Below are positions 6,745 through 16,300 of a stretch of DNA of 17,731 bases, piece by piece. The translations under genes were made by a program, and so were the position numbers. The stretch comes from an uncultured Prevotella sp. (GTDB lineage: Bacteria > Bacteroidota > Bacteroidia > Bacteroidales > Bacteroidaceae). Numbering within the stretch: the stretch's first letter is position 1; every line of letters starts with the position of its first letter. Below the pieces are notes generated by a model. It made no database searches, was not told the origin of the DNA, and saw nothing but the letters and a program-made list of their open reading frames with translations. The stretch is taken from contig UQFS01000046.1 of the NCBI GenBank assembly GCA_900540375.1, positions 1 through 17,731 of the forward strand, read 5' to 3'.

Positions 6745-8694
6745 TTACCACCCCGGGTTCTCGTCAAGCTGTGAGTTCTTGTCGAGAATAGACTGAGGGA
6801 TGGGAAAGAGACACATCTTATTTGTGATAGAGAACAATGAGTACTGGTAATTGCTCACTGTACGTGTATAGAACTTTTGTGGTTCATTACTACGTGCGTC
6901 AACATTCATCGTGATAAACGGATCATCCATAGTCTTCGTCAAGTCGCCCCAACGGCGCAAGTCGTAAAAGCGCCGACCCTCGAGCGCGAACTCCACCTGA
7001 CGCTCACGCTTAATAAGATCACGCATGTGATCCCGATCCTGCGCATCGGCTGCGGTGATACCCGGAAGTCCCGCACGGTAGCGGATCATATTGAAGTACT
7101 TCACCATCTCATCAACGTTTCGGCTGACAGTGACATTGTTGGCTTCATCGGTGTAGGGTGCTTCCATCTCGTTCATGGCCTCCACGTAATTGAGCAGCAC
7201 CTCTGCATACCTGATCATCGGGAAGTACTTTGAGCGGTACGATCCAGGATGATCCGACGGATGGGTGTATTTCAGAATTCCATATCCCGAGAACGATTTG
7301 TCGTTGGGATTGTCAGACCATGCAGCAAAGGGGCTATCCTTGTAGAAGGTCTGGAAAACATTCTTGTTATTGGCAGCATTTCCCGTATAAGAGCTTGCCT
7401 CGCGGTAGGTGTAATTAAAGACAATAGTGGCATAGAAGCGCATCTCGCGATTGTCATACATGCGCGCCACGTTTGGACTGAGCTGGTAGCCCGAGAACGT
7501 CTTGCCTTTGCCGATACTGACCCATGCAGAGTCTGCTCTTGGGTATCCGCTTCCTTCCTCATTAATATCCTTACCATTTTGCATGCGATAGGCATCCACC
7601 AGATTCTGGCTGACACAGAGTCCGTTACCGCCTCCCATGACAGCCGGGAAGCCAATCCATGCCAAGTCATTAGTTTCAGACTTTGCCCAGATTATTTCCG
7701 GTATATTGAATGCCGTCTCTTCGCCTGTGAACATATCTGCATAGGAGTGATAAGGATCTATGCCACCAATGCCATTAGGATAGGTATCCTTAGAGACATT
7801 GCTTGGAAATTCAGGAGTATCGCGGTCGGCAGGGACAGTGAAGATAGAGTATCTCTGCGTGTCTATGACTCGTTTGGCGGCAGTAGCAGCCTTTCCCCAC
7901 TTCGTAGCGTCATAGGCCTGGCTGAAGTAATTAACGCCGTCAGATTTCCGTTTGAAATCACTGTAAAACTTATTGCCATTAAACCAAGGGCTCGCAGCTT
8001 CTAAAAGGATTCGTGACTCCAAAGCGAGCGCAGCCCCGGAAGTAGGCACCTTATACTCCTGTGTTGAAGAGCGTTCCGAATCTAACATCTGAGCTGCAAG
8101 CTCAAGTTGCTCAATAATGTAGTTGATGCAATCGTCGTAAATATCACGTGGAAAAGACATGTTTGCCACGTCGGCATTGCTCGGCACCGTCTCTTTGATC
8201 AGTGGCACTGGACCATACTGACGTACAAGGCAGTAATAATACCAGCCTAAGAGGAAGTGCGCCTGTCCTGCGATATCGCGCCGCTCCATCTCACTGAGGT
8301 CATGGCATTCCCCCATCCGCTCTAAAATCATTTCCGTACGGCGGATGCTCTTGTAGAGATTAGTCCACTGATTAAAACGGGAAGTGTATCTGTCAAGCTC
8401 ACCCATGGCGTAATAGATGCCTTCATGTCGGTCGTCTTTCCATGAGCAGAAAGCCTCATCAGAGCAAAAGCTGAATGGCGATGGACTGTTGGTCCAAAGT
8501 TGATCGTCTGCCGGCACTTGGCTTGAAGCAGAATTGAGATACTGCATAAGCAAGCTCTTGCGCTGGAAGATAGAATCCAGCGAAGTCTGGTTGTAGAAAT
8601 ATTTATCTGTATCAAGGTAGCTGTCGCAAGAGACAAAGGAAAAGCCCATGGTAAGTGCAGCAGCAAAACCTAATATATAATGTTTGTTCTTCAT
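6745..8694 (-). CDS. SusD/RagB-family surface glycan-binding lipoprotein (copy 1)
   Basis: This 649-residue SusD-like lipoprotein is the partner of the SusC encoded 50 bp upstream. Its signal peptide ends in lipobox FVSC with Cys23. The TPR-like signature GQAHFLLGWYYYCLVRQYGP is at 143-162. Another typical SusD stretch, ALALESRILLEAASPWFNGN, follows near residue 225. The C-terminal signature RERQVEFALEGRRFYDLRRW lies at 563-582, and the protein ends LFPIPQSILDKNSQLDENPGW-like, as SusD proteins usually do. It differs clearly from copy 2, so the two pairs probably bind different ligands or different sizes of the same glycan. The gene is part of unit 1 and is presumably induced with it by the HTCS. 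Confidence 0.96.
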   Translation of the reverse strand: MKNKHYILGFAAALTMGFSFVSCDSYLDTDKYFYNQTSLDSIFQRKSLLMQYLNSASSQVPADDQLWTNSPSPFSFCSDEAFCSWKDDRHEGIYYAMGELDRYTSRFNQWTNLYKSIRRTEMILERMGECHDLSEMERRDIAGQAHFLLGWYYYCLVRQYGPVPLIKETVPSNADVANMSFPRDIYDDCINYIIEQLELAAQMLDSERSSTQEYKVPTSGAALALESRILLEAASPWFNGNKFYSDFKRKSDGVNYFSQAYDATKWGKAATAAKRVIDTQRYSIFTVPADRDTPEFPSNVSKDTYPNGIGGIDPYHSYADMFTGEETAFNIPEIIWAKSETNDLAWIGFPAVMGGGNGLCVSQNLVDAYRMQNGKDINEEGSGYPRADSAWVSIGKGKTFSGYQLSPNVARMYDNREMRFYATIVFNYTYREASSYTGNAANNKNVFQTFYKDSPFAAWSDNPNDKSFSGYGILKYTHPSDHPGSYRSKYFPMIRYAEVLLNYVEAMNEMEAPYTDEANNVTVSRNVDEMVKYFNMIRYRAGLPGITAADAQDRDHMRDLIKRERQVEFALEGRRFYDLRRWGDLTKTMDDPFITMNVDARSNEPQKFYTRTVSNYQYSLFSITNKMCLFPIPQSILDKNSQLDENPGW

Positions 8695-8744
8695 TGTCTA
8701 AATATTGAAGGGTTATAGGATCATATTCCTTACATCACCGCATG

Positions 8745-11700
8745 TTAGAAATTCAACATGAGCTGCAGAGTATAGGTACGTTGTATAGGATACGCAGCAC
8801 CATTAGAAGCTACCTGTCCCGGATCCCACAGCTTGACGTTGTCCCATGTACAGATGTTGTTGACGATGAAACTGACATCAATGTCGGAGATGCTCAACGT
8901 TCTGGTGAGCCAAGGGTGTGTAAAGCGATAACGGACTTGCAGGTTCTTAAAGCGCAGATACTTGTTATCAGCCATCCAGAATGTGGAGTTGCGGTTATTG
9001 TTTTTGTTCTGGCCGTAGGTCAAACGCGGGAAGCGGGCATCCGGGTTCTCTGTAGAAGGGTCACCAGAGATCTCGCGCGGGGTCCATCTGTTCTTTTGGT
9101 CAGCAACAATAGACAATACATTGCCACGTGTTTCCCATGCAAATGGGTAGAAGCCAGTACCGCCATAGAAGAACGTAGAGTGTCCGGCACCCTCAAAGAG
9201 CGCACTGACGGTAATCTTCTTCCAGCGTGTCTCAAGAGCGAAGCCATATTGAATCTCCGGTGTATTTGAATAAGAGAGTGGCACTACGTCGTCATCATTG
9301 ATGACGCCATCATTGTTCACATCCTTATACTTAATATCACCGGGATAGACTTTCGACTCAAAGGTCTGCTTTGGAGAACTGTAAACATCATCCCAATCCT
9401 TGAAAAGTCCGAGAGCGATCAAGCCACGTTGCACACCATAAGGGACGCCTGTATAGGATTGATAAGGATAGCGGATGTTGGCCTGCTCCCAATTCGTGAC
9501 CTTGTTGCGTGAGTAGGTGAAATTGGCACGAACTGTTGTGTGCCAGTCTCTATTCCAGTTTTTGCTGAAAGTGATGTTTCCGTCCACGCCATGACTGACC
9601 ATGGAGCCCACATTAGCCCAAGGCAAGGTCTGGAGTCCGATCTCGTCTGGCACGGTAGCGCGCTGCTGGAAAATGTTGTCACGCTTATCGTGGAAGTAAT
9701 CCACCGTGAACTCGATCATACTATTAAAAAGATGTCCATCTACACCGAGGTCAAACTTCTTTGCTTTCTCCCAAACAAGGCCGTCGGTTCCAACCTGGTC
9801 ATCACGCAAAGATCCATAGAGGTTGTTCCAACCTGTTGCACCGCCAGTGATAGTAGTACGGTATGGGAAACGAGCACCTCCAATTCGGTCATTACCTACA
9901 AGACCATAACTGGCACGTATCTTAAAATAGTTAAGCCAGGGCATAGACTTCTGCACCCACTTGTATTGTGAAGGTATCCAACCACCGGAAATAGCAGGGA
10001 ACCAACCAAATCGGTGACCTTTCTCAAACTGTTCAGAACCGGTATAGCCAAGGTTGAACTCTGTGAAGTAAGTATCTTTAAATCCATAAGTCAGTCGCCC
10101 GGACAGCGCCTCGTTGCGATAAGGTATCGCCGCGATGGTGTTGTCGATATTCTTTCCGTCCTTGTAAGAGTATGACTTACTTTGAAGATAGAACAAGACT
10201 AGAGCACCAATAGAATGATCTCCAAACTTACGGTTATAATTACCATTGATTTCCCAGTAATAATCACGGTTGAAGATGACATTCTGTGAGTACTGTTCAT
10301 CAATCTTTTCAAGAGTACGTTCAGTATGGAGACTACCGTCAGCATATCGCTCTCTTGCAAGGTAGAGATCTGGGCGCATGGTGTGGCTCGTATTGTGCTC
10401 ACTTTGTCCAGAGTAGGAGAAGAGTCCACGCACATTGAGTCCCTTGGTGATAAAGTCAAGGTTTTGCTCCAAAGTCACAGAGAGGTCTGTATTCAGTCGG
10501 CGATTCTCCTTATAGCCCATATAGTTAAGCTGCACATAAGGAGAGATCTCATCTCCATTCTTTCCGAATGACGAGAGCTGTCCATTGGAATACCTGACAG
10601 GCAAGAGTACAGGAGTTAAGTTAGCCTGGGCAGACCACAGGGTAGAGTTGTCAGAGAGTCCCGGTCCGTCATTGTCTACGATCACTTGATTAAGTTTCAA
10701 TCCTAATCGTGTTGTCTTGGTCAGGTTGGCATCAACCTTAGAGAGGAAGGAGTACTTTTTATAGCCAACATTCGTATTATAGTCATGTGTGTTCTTATCC
10801 TGTTTAAACACACCATCCTTGCTCAGAATACTGAGTGACATGTAATAGCGTGCTGCAGTACCACCACCGGAGACACTAAGGAACTCTTGATTCTGCCATA
10901 CATGTTTTCTGAGAATGACATCACGCCAGTTGACGTTGGGATACAGATCTGGATCCAGTCCTGTACGGAAGAGCTCCATTTCAGTATCATTGTACTTCGG
11001 GTCAAAACCACGAGCCAGACGCGCCTCGTTGGCCAGTTTTGCATAAGTGTATGCGTCGCAGTATTCAGGCTCACGACCATTTTCACTCATGATAAGGTTT
11101 GATTTGAAGTTAATCTTCAATTTACCAGCCTTACCACTCTTTGTTGTAACCACCACAACACCATTTGCACCACGCACGCCATAGACGGCTGTAGCAGATG
11201 CATCCTTCAAGATAGAGAAGCTTGCAATATCAGAAGCATCAAGATCATTAAGGTTGCCTTCTACACCATCGATAAGAACAAGAGCAGAAGAGTTGGCACC
11301 AAAGGTACTGATACCTCGAATCCAGAATTCAGAGAAGTCATTGCCGGGCTCTCCTGAACGTGTTACTGCAATGATACCAGGAACATTGCCACCCAACATA
11401 TTTGTGATGGACTGCGCAGGAACGTCGAGATCTTCTGGCTTCACCGTTGTGATAGCACCTGTCATAGATACTTTTTTTTGCGTACCGGCACCAACGACAA
11501 CAACCTCGTCAAGTGCTCCCACTTCTGCAGCCATGACAATCTTCAGTCCTTCTTTTGAATAGTTGACTTTATATTTGTATGGCTTGTATCCTATGTAGGA
11601 AAAATCAAGTTGCGTGTTCTCCGGTACGTCCTTTACACGGAACTTACCATCAAGGTCGGTAACCGTTCCTTGAACGCCCTTGGTCTTGCTCGTCACGGTA

Positions 11701-11834
11701 ACGCCAACAAGAGGCTCACCCTTGTCATCCATCACGGTACCGGCCACCATATAGGTCTTACCCGCGCTTTGTCCAAAAGCCGCTGTACAAAGCAACATGA
11801 TGAAAAGAGCCAATAGTATTCTTATGTGTTTCAT
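8745..11834 (-). CDS. SusC/RagA-family TonB-dependent outer-membrane transporter (copy 1)
   Basis: This 1029-residue oligosaccharide transporter has a classical signal peptide (cleavage probable near Gly21-Gln22). A carboxypeptidase-regulatory-like domain spans about 29-100 and includes GTVMDDKGEPLVGVTV. The TonB-box-like stretch LDEVVVVG is at 108-115. The plug runs to about residue 235 and contains FWIRGISTFG (170-179), LVLIDGVEGNLN (185-196) and GVRGANGVVVVTTKSG (219-234). The barrel ends in LQLMLNF. It is preceded by the IPT-NHL lipoprotein gene (26 bp gap) and followed by SusD copy 1 (50 bp gap), all in one unit. By eye its DNA is less G+C-rich than SusC copy 2. It lacks an STN domain, consistent with control by an HTCS rather than by an ECF sigma/anti-sigma pair. 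Confidence 0.96.
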   Translation of the reverse strand: MKHIRILLALFIMLLCTAAFGQSAGKTYMVAGTVMDDKGEPLVGVTVTSKTKGVQGTVTDLDGKFRVKDVPENTQLDFSYIGYKPYKYKVNYSKEGLKIVMAAEVGALDEVVVVGAGTQKKVSMTGAITTVKPEDLDVPAQSITNMLGGNVPGIIAVTRSGEPGNDFSEFWIRGISTFGANSSALVLIDGVEGNLNDLDASDIASFSILKDASATAVYGVRGANGVVVVTTKSGKAGKLKINFKSNLIMSENGREPEYCDAYTYAKLANEARLARGFDPKYNDTEMELFRTGLDPDLYPNVNWRDVILRKHVWQNQEFLSVSGGGTAARYYMSLSILSKDGVFKQDKNTHDYNTNVGYKKYSFLSKVDANLTKTTRLGLKLNQVIVDNDGPGLSDNSTLWSAQANLTPVLLPVRYSNGQLSSFGKNGDEISPYVQLNYMGYKENRRLNTDLSVTLEQNLDFITKGLNVRGLFSYSGQSEHNTSHTMRPDLYLARERYADGSLHTERTLEKIDEQYSQNVIFNRDYYWEINGNYNRKFGDHSIGALVLFYLQSKSYSYKDGKNIDNTIAAIPYRNEALSGRLTYGFKDTYFTEFNLGYTGSEQFEKGHRFGWFPAISGGWIPSQYKWVQKSMPWLNYFKIRASYGLVGNDRIGGARFPYRTTITGGATGWNNLYGSLRDDQVGTDGLVWEKAKKFDLGVDGHLFNSMIEFTVDYFHDKRDNIFQQRATVPDEIGLQTLPWANVGSMVSHGVDGNITFSKNWNRDWHTTVRANFTYSRNKVTNWEQANIRYPYQSYTGVPYGVQRGLIALGLFKDWDDVYSSPKQTFESKVYPGDIKYKDVNNDGVINDDDVVPLSYSNTPEIQYGFALETRWKKITVSALFEGAGHSTFFYGGTGFYPFAWETRGNVLSIVADQKNRWTPREISGDPSTENPDARFPRLTYGQNKNNNRNSTFWMADNKYLRFKNLQVRYRFTHPWLTRTLSISDIDVSFIVNNICTWDNVKLWDPGQVASNGAAYPIQRTYTLQLMLNF

Positions 11835-11860
11835 GTGGAAATCTTATTAGGTATTAATGA

Positions 11861-13177
11861 TTATTCGATGGCGAACTTTCTGACGTCTCCGCCCCATCCT
11901 TCGATGATGTAGAAGTCGCCTGCATCATCAACAGCAATATCGTAAGGATAATTAAAGGTAACATCTTCGGGCAGTCCCTCTACTTTATTGTTGTCACTTG
12001 AACGATATTTACCTGCTACTGTGGTCACCATACCATCGGCATGTGAAAGTTTTCTGATGGTATAAGCGTAAGAGTCTATCCAATACATATTGCCATCCAC
12101 ATCAAATGCCATGCCTGTGGGGTTGGCAAGAGTTGCCGTCATTCTTGGTCCGTCTTGCGAGCCTACTCCTCCAAAGCCTACCCATTGCTCAACGCTCTTG
12201 CCGTCCTTCGATACTTTGTAGATACCTTGTTTGTTCTGTACGGAGAGGTAGAAACACTTGTCTATCGGACTCCAGGCCAAATAAGATACGTTTTTATCTA
12301 CATCGCCACAATGCTCATTGAGAATGGTAACCTTTTCAGGATTCTGCACGTCAAAGTAGCCGAACTTGCCCTGATGGTCACGGAAGTAGAGATAGCGATC
12401 GTCATCAGCAAAAGCGCAAGCATAGATATCACCATCCACTCCTTCAAGCGACGAAACGAGACGTTTGGCATTCCACGAATTGGCTTGGTCGAAATAATAA
12501 ACTTGATGCGGGCGAGTCAGCTGGATAGCATATGCTCGCTTGCGGTCACGTGTAACAGCCGGATGACCGAAATTGGCACCAGTGAACAATGTTGTAACCT
12601 TGTTGTCATTCTCTGACACCATGCGCACACGATTGTCCCTGCCTTCCATGACGATGAGATTATTTCCCGCCACCACACCAACGCCATACATATATCTGAA
12701 ACGGGAATCGATAAGATTGCCGTCGGTGTCGCCAAACGTTCCTACCTTACCGGCAAGAACCGAGATGCGTTCCACTTTGGTATAGCGGAAGGTGGTGGGG
12801 CACACAGCCGGCTCCTTCGTGGAGTCTACCTGTACCGTAACTTTGTTATTACCATTTTCTTGTTTGGGAACGAGTCCATAGATAACCTCACCATCACTGC
12901 TGACAACCGTAGCGCGACGATTACCATTAAAGGTAACTCTGATTTTGGATGGATCGGTGCCAAAGTTCGACCCTTTGATAACAAAGGTAGTTTTGTAACC
13001 TCCTGAGTCTGGCAAAATCTCAGAGATAGTAATAGGTAGTGATGGATTGTACTCTATTCCGTTTATTGTTGGCGGCTCATAGTGATAACTACTGTCACAC
13101 GATGTTAGTCCGTAAGACAATAATGCCAATAGCAACAGAATGATGCCCATCGTCTTTTGATTAAAAGATTTAGACAT
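11861..13177 (-). CDS. IPT/TIG-domain lipoprotein with NHL-type beta-propeller
   Basis: The 438-residue product has a lipobox LTSC with Cys27 and is probably displayed on the cell surface. An IPT/TIG immunoglobulin-like domain covers about 49-132 (ILPDSGGYKTTFVIKGSNFG, then FNGNRRATV). An NHL-like six-bladed propeller covers about 138-437. Its repeats include SVLAGKVGTFGDTDG (139-153), NPTGMAFDVDGNMYWIDSYA and NYPYDIAVDDAGDFYIIEGW, each with the pattern of a hydrophobic strand, Asp-Gly and an aromatic strand. Such proteins occur in several PULs and are thought to bind glycan, but an enzymatic role of the propeller cannot be excluded. It is the first gene of unit 1, ahead of susC, so it would be the most promoter-proximal product. 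The ATG at 13177 gives a good lipoprotein signal and lies about 35 nt from the predicted transcription start. Confidence 0.85.
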   Translation of the reverse strand: MSKSFNQKTMGIILLLLALLSYGLTSCDSSYHYEPPTINGIEYNPSLPITISEILPDSGGYKTTFVIKGSNFGTDPSKIRVTFNGNRRATVVSSDGEVIYGLVPKQENGNNKVTVQVDSTKEPAVCPTTFRYTKVERISVLAGKVGTFGDTDGNLIDSRFRYMYGVGVVAGNNLIVMEGRDNRVRMVSENDNKVTTLFTGANFGHPAVTRDRKRAYAIQLTRPHQVYYFDQANSWNAKRLVSSLEGVDGDIYACAFADDDRYLYFRDHQGKFGYFDVQNPEKVTILNEHCGDVDKNVSYLAWSPIDKCFYLSVQNKQGIYKVSKDGKSVEQWVGFGGVGSQDGPRMTATLANPTGMAFDVDGNMYWIDSYAYTIRKLSHADGMVTTVAGKYRSSDNNKVEGLPEDVTFNYPYDIAVDDAGDFYIIEGWGGDVRKFAIE

Positions 13178-13218
13178 AAGTTAATTGGATTTAGATTTAA
13201 AAATGTTATTAGTAGTTG

Positions 13219-13226
13219 CAAATTTA
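13219..13226 (-). promoter_or_regulatory. Predicted -7 promoter box of the first PUL operon
   Basis: The minus strand reads TAAATTTG followed by CAA, matching TAnnTTTG. The predicted start near 13212 gives a leader of about 35 nt to the IPT-NHL lipoprotein gene. As at the second operon, no TTTG lies at normal -33 spacing. One inside the operator repeat is 26 bp away. Confidence 0.68.
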
Positions 13227-13244
13227 AAAACAATATTTTCTAAG

Positions 13245-13279
13245 ATGGGGAACAAAATAACAAAGATAGGGAAGAAACT
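13245..13279 (-). promoter_or_regulatory. Tandem direct-repeat operator of the first PUL operon (candidate HTCS site)
   Basis: The proximal copy on the minus strand is ATTTTGTTCCCCAT (13245-13258). It is identical to the operon-2 proximal copy at 13 of 14 positions. A weaker distal copy AGTTTCTTCCCTAT (13266-13279) lies 21 bp upstream. Over 21 bp the two copies match at 15 positions. The proximal copy begins 20 bp upstream of the -7 box, against 19 bp at the other promoter. The site lies between the divergent HTCS and operon promoters, so it could also affect expression of the HTCS gene. Confidence 0.68.
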
Positions 13280-13313
13280 ATGATTTTTCATCGTCTCTTT
13301 ATTAATAATTGCT

Positions 13314-13321
13314 TATCTTTG
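13314..13321 (+). promoter_or_regulatory. Predicted -7 promoter box of the HTCS gene
   Basis: TATCTTTG followed by CAA matches the Bacteroidota consensus exactly. It ends only 7 bp before the start codon at 13329, which would place the transcription start at or within a few bases of the ATG. No clear -33 TTTG is visible 19-21 bp upstream. An alternative upstream promoter cannot be excluded. Confidence 0.55.
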
Positions 13322-13328
13322 CAATCAC

Positions 13329-16300
13329 ATGAAAAGAATCGCAAAGAAATATTTTATCCTCATCGTGCTGAGCATCCTCTGCATACAGCAGAGCATTGCT
13401 GCAGTTGCCCTCCGCAGCTTCCCTCCCCTACTGCTCTCTCCCTCGGAGAATGCCTACTGCATGATGTTTGACCATAGAGGAGTGCTGTGGATCGGTACCG
13501 ACAATGGGCTCAAGAGCTACGACGGGTATCAAGTGAGAACCTACCGGTCGGATGCCTACTCGCCGCATCTGCTGCCCAACAACACCGTGCGCTCACTCGC
13601 TGAAGACAAGGACAACAAGCTGTGGGTGGGCACACGCAACGGACTGCTGCGCCTTGACCTGCGCACAGGACAGGCCACGACCTTTCATCTGACCGGCGAG
13701 AACCAGCGCATCATCTATACGCTCTATGTCGACCCGCAAGGCCGTCTGTGGGTGGGTACCGACGGCGGACTGTCGGTTTATGACGAGAAGACACAGCAAT
13801 TCCACACCTATACGAATAAGAACTCGTGGCTCGTCACACCTGACGGGAAAAGGATGAGGATGACTTACTACAGTGTGAAGAGCATGGTGCAGGCTCCCAA
13901 TGGCGACCTGATCATCGGCACGTGGTCGGCAGACCTCTTGCGGCTGCGCCGCGGCACGCACACTTTTCTGCGTTATCCCGCCTTCAACGCCATCCATTCG
14001 GCCTATTCGCTCTGCTATGACCACCGCGGACGCCTTTGGGTGGGCTCTTGGGGCAGCGGCGTGGTGCGCGTTGACTCCCCCGACGATATTCTTCATTCCA
14101 CGGTGAAAGCTTATCCCTTTATGACCGGCAACTTCGACATCTTCCTCAGTATTGTGGAAGATCCGGTCTCCCACAGCCTGTGGGCTGCCACGCGCGAAGG
14201 AATCTGCACGGTCAATGCCAACGACGACCAGGCGCAGTGGCAGCGGATTACCAACATCGACGGCACTAATCTTAATTACAGCAACGGCATCGCCACGGAT
14301 CTCTGCGGCAACGTCTGGGTGCTCACGCAAAACAATGGTATCATTCAGACGACATTCGACCGGTCGCCGTTTCTCAACTACGACTTGAGCATAGGACAGC
14401 AAAATTTCCCCGTCAACTTTGTAAGCTCGCTCTACACACCCGACGGCAACACGTTTTGGATCGGCCTCAATCCCTATGGCATCGCACGCTATGACCGCCG
14501 GACAGGCGCCACGCTGTCCAACCACGAGATCCCCGGCTTCGGCAATATTCCGGCAAGTGCGCTGAATACAAGTTTCTCGAGCATCATCCAACGAAGCAAC
14601 GGCGACCTGTGGTTTGCTGACAACAACTACGGCATCATCGTCAAGAAGGCTCAGGGCGGGGCCGAAGTTCTCGACATGAGCAACTCTCCGTGGTTGAAAG
14701 AGAATTTCGTCAATACGATATTCGAGTCAAGAAAACATATTCTTTGGATCGGACAGCACAGCGGTCTGAGCATGGTGCTGCCCGACGGACGCGGCTTTCA
14801 GGTCACGCTCCGGCAAGGCAACCGTGATCTCTCCAACTGTGACATCCGAGGCATCAGCGAGGACCGGCAGGGCAACATCTGGCTGGCTACTGACAACGAG
14901 GGCATCATCTGTGTGGTGAAGCCCGACGGCCGTCATGCCCGTATGGCAGTGAGACAGTATGCACCGCAAAACGGGAACTTCGCCGTTGACGACGCCACCA
15001 AATGCCTGCAAGACCGTGGCGGAAGGCTGTGGGCGATCTCCAACAGCGGCGGGCTTTTCCTCTACAATACTGCCGACAACCACTTTGAAGCGAAGAACCG
15101 TGACTATCACCTTGCCGGCGACCGCATCCTCGCCATCGCGCAAGACCATAAGGGTGACCTGTGGCTGACATCTGACCGTGGCCTCATCCGCCTTTGTCTC
15201 GGCAAGAGCAACAAGCCGACAGATGTGAACTACTACACCCGCGAGGACGGACTGGGCGACCTGCTGTTCTCGACAAACAGTATCGCTACCTTCGGACGGG
15301 AGATCTATCTCGGCAGCCGACATGGTTTTATCGCCTTTGACCCATCCTACATGGCTAAGAAACAGGCGAAAAACTACCGGCTGATCATCACAGACATCAT
15401 CATCAACGACGAGCCTTGGCGACAGATGACCGACAGCACGCTGCAACAGCGTATCTCAGAAGAATCGCCGTCGTTTACGCGTCGTGTCACGCTGCCTACA
15501 TCCGTGAAGAAGATCAGTTTCGACTTTGCACTGCTCTCCTACGGCAATGCCAAGAAGAACATCTACTCGTATATGCTCCAGGGCTATGACGACGATTGGA
15601 AATACTGTGCAGGCGGCAGTCACAGCGCCACGTATCAAAATCTGCCCTCGGGTACGTACCATCTGCGCGTGCGCGCCGCGGGCAGCAACGGACAATGGCA
15701 GGAAATGGACTATCGCATCACCGTCAGCGTGCTGCCGCCATGGTATGCTTCATGGTGGGCATACCTTATATATATAGTACTCCTCTGTGCGGCTACCTTC
15801 GCTACGATTTTCTGGTATCGTGAGCACCTGCGCACGCAAAACCGCTTGCGCATGGGCGTGATGCTGACCAACATCACCCACGAACTGCTCACACCGCTGA
15901 CGGTCATCTATGCCACGATCTACAAGCTGAGGTCAATGGCACCACAATACGAGGACGAATACGGAGTGATCGACAACAACATCCAGCGCACCAAACGACT
16001 CTTGACACAGATACTCGAGGTGCGCAAGAGCCAGGCAGGGCAACTCCGGCTGAAGGTGAGCCGTAGCGACCTTGCGGCGTTTGTCAGCAATGTGGTGGAA
16101 GAGATCAGACCCATGGCCGAACAGAAACACATCAACCTTGAGACCGCACTGCCGGAAAAGGAAGCAACAGTCTGGTTCGACACCGACAAGCTCGACAAGA
16201 TCCTCTACAACCTGCTCTCCAATGCCATCAAATACAACAAAAAAGACGGGCACATCCTGCTCTCACTCGTCATCAAGGATTCCACGGCGGTCATCAGCGT

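Noticed and set aside
13261..13268. CAAAGATA, a perfect minus-strand TATCTTTG box
   Set aside because: It overlaps the degenerate distal operator repeat. The box at 13219-13226 has the same spacing to the operator as at the second operon, so it is the better promoter. A second start here cannot be fully excluded.
13593..14591. Open frame of 332 codons on the minus strand inside the HTCS gene
   Set aside because: It is a shadow of the propeller repeats in a G+C-rich gene. The product is low in structure and has no known motif.
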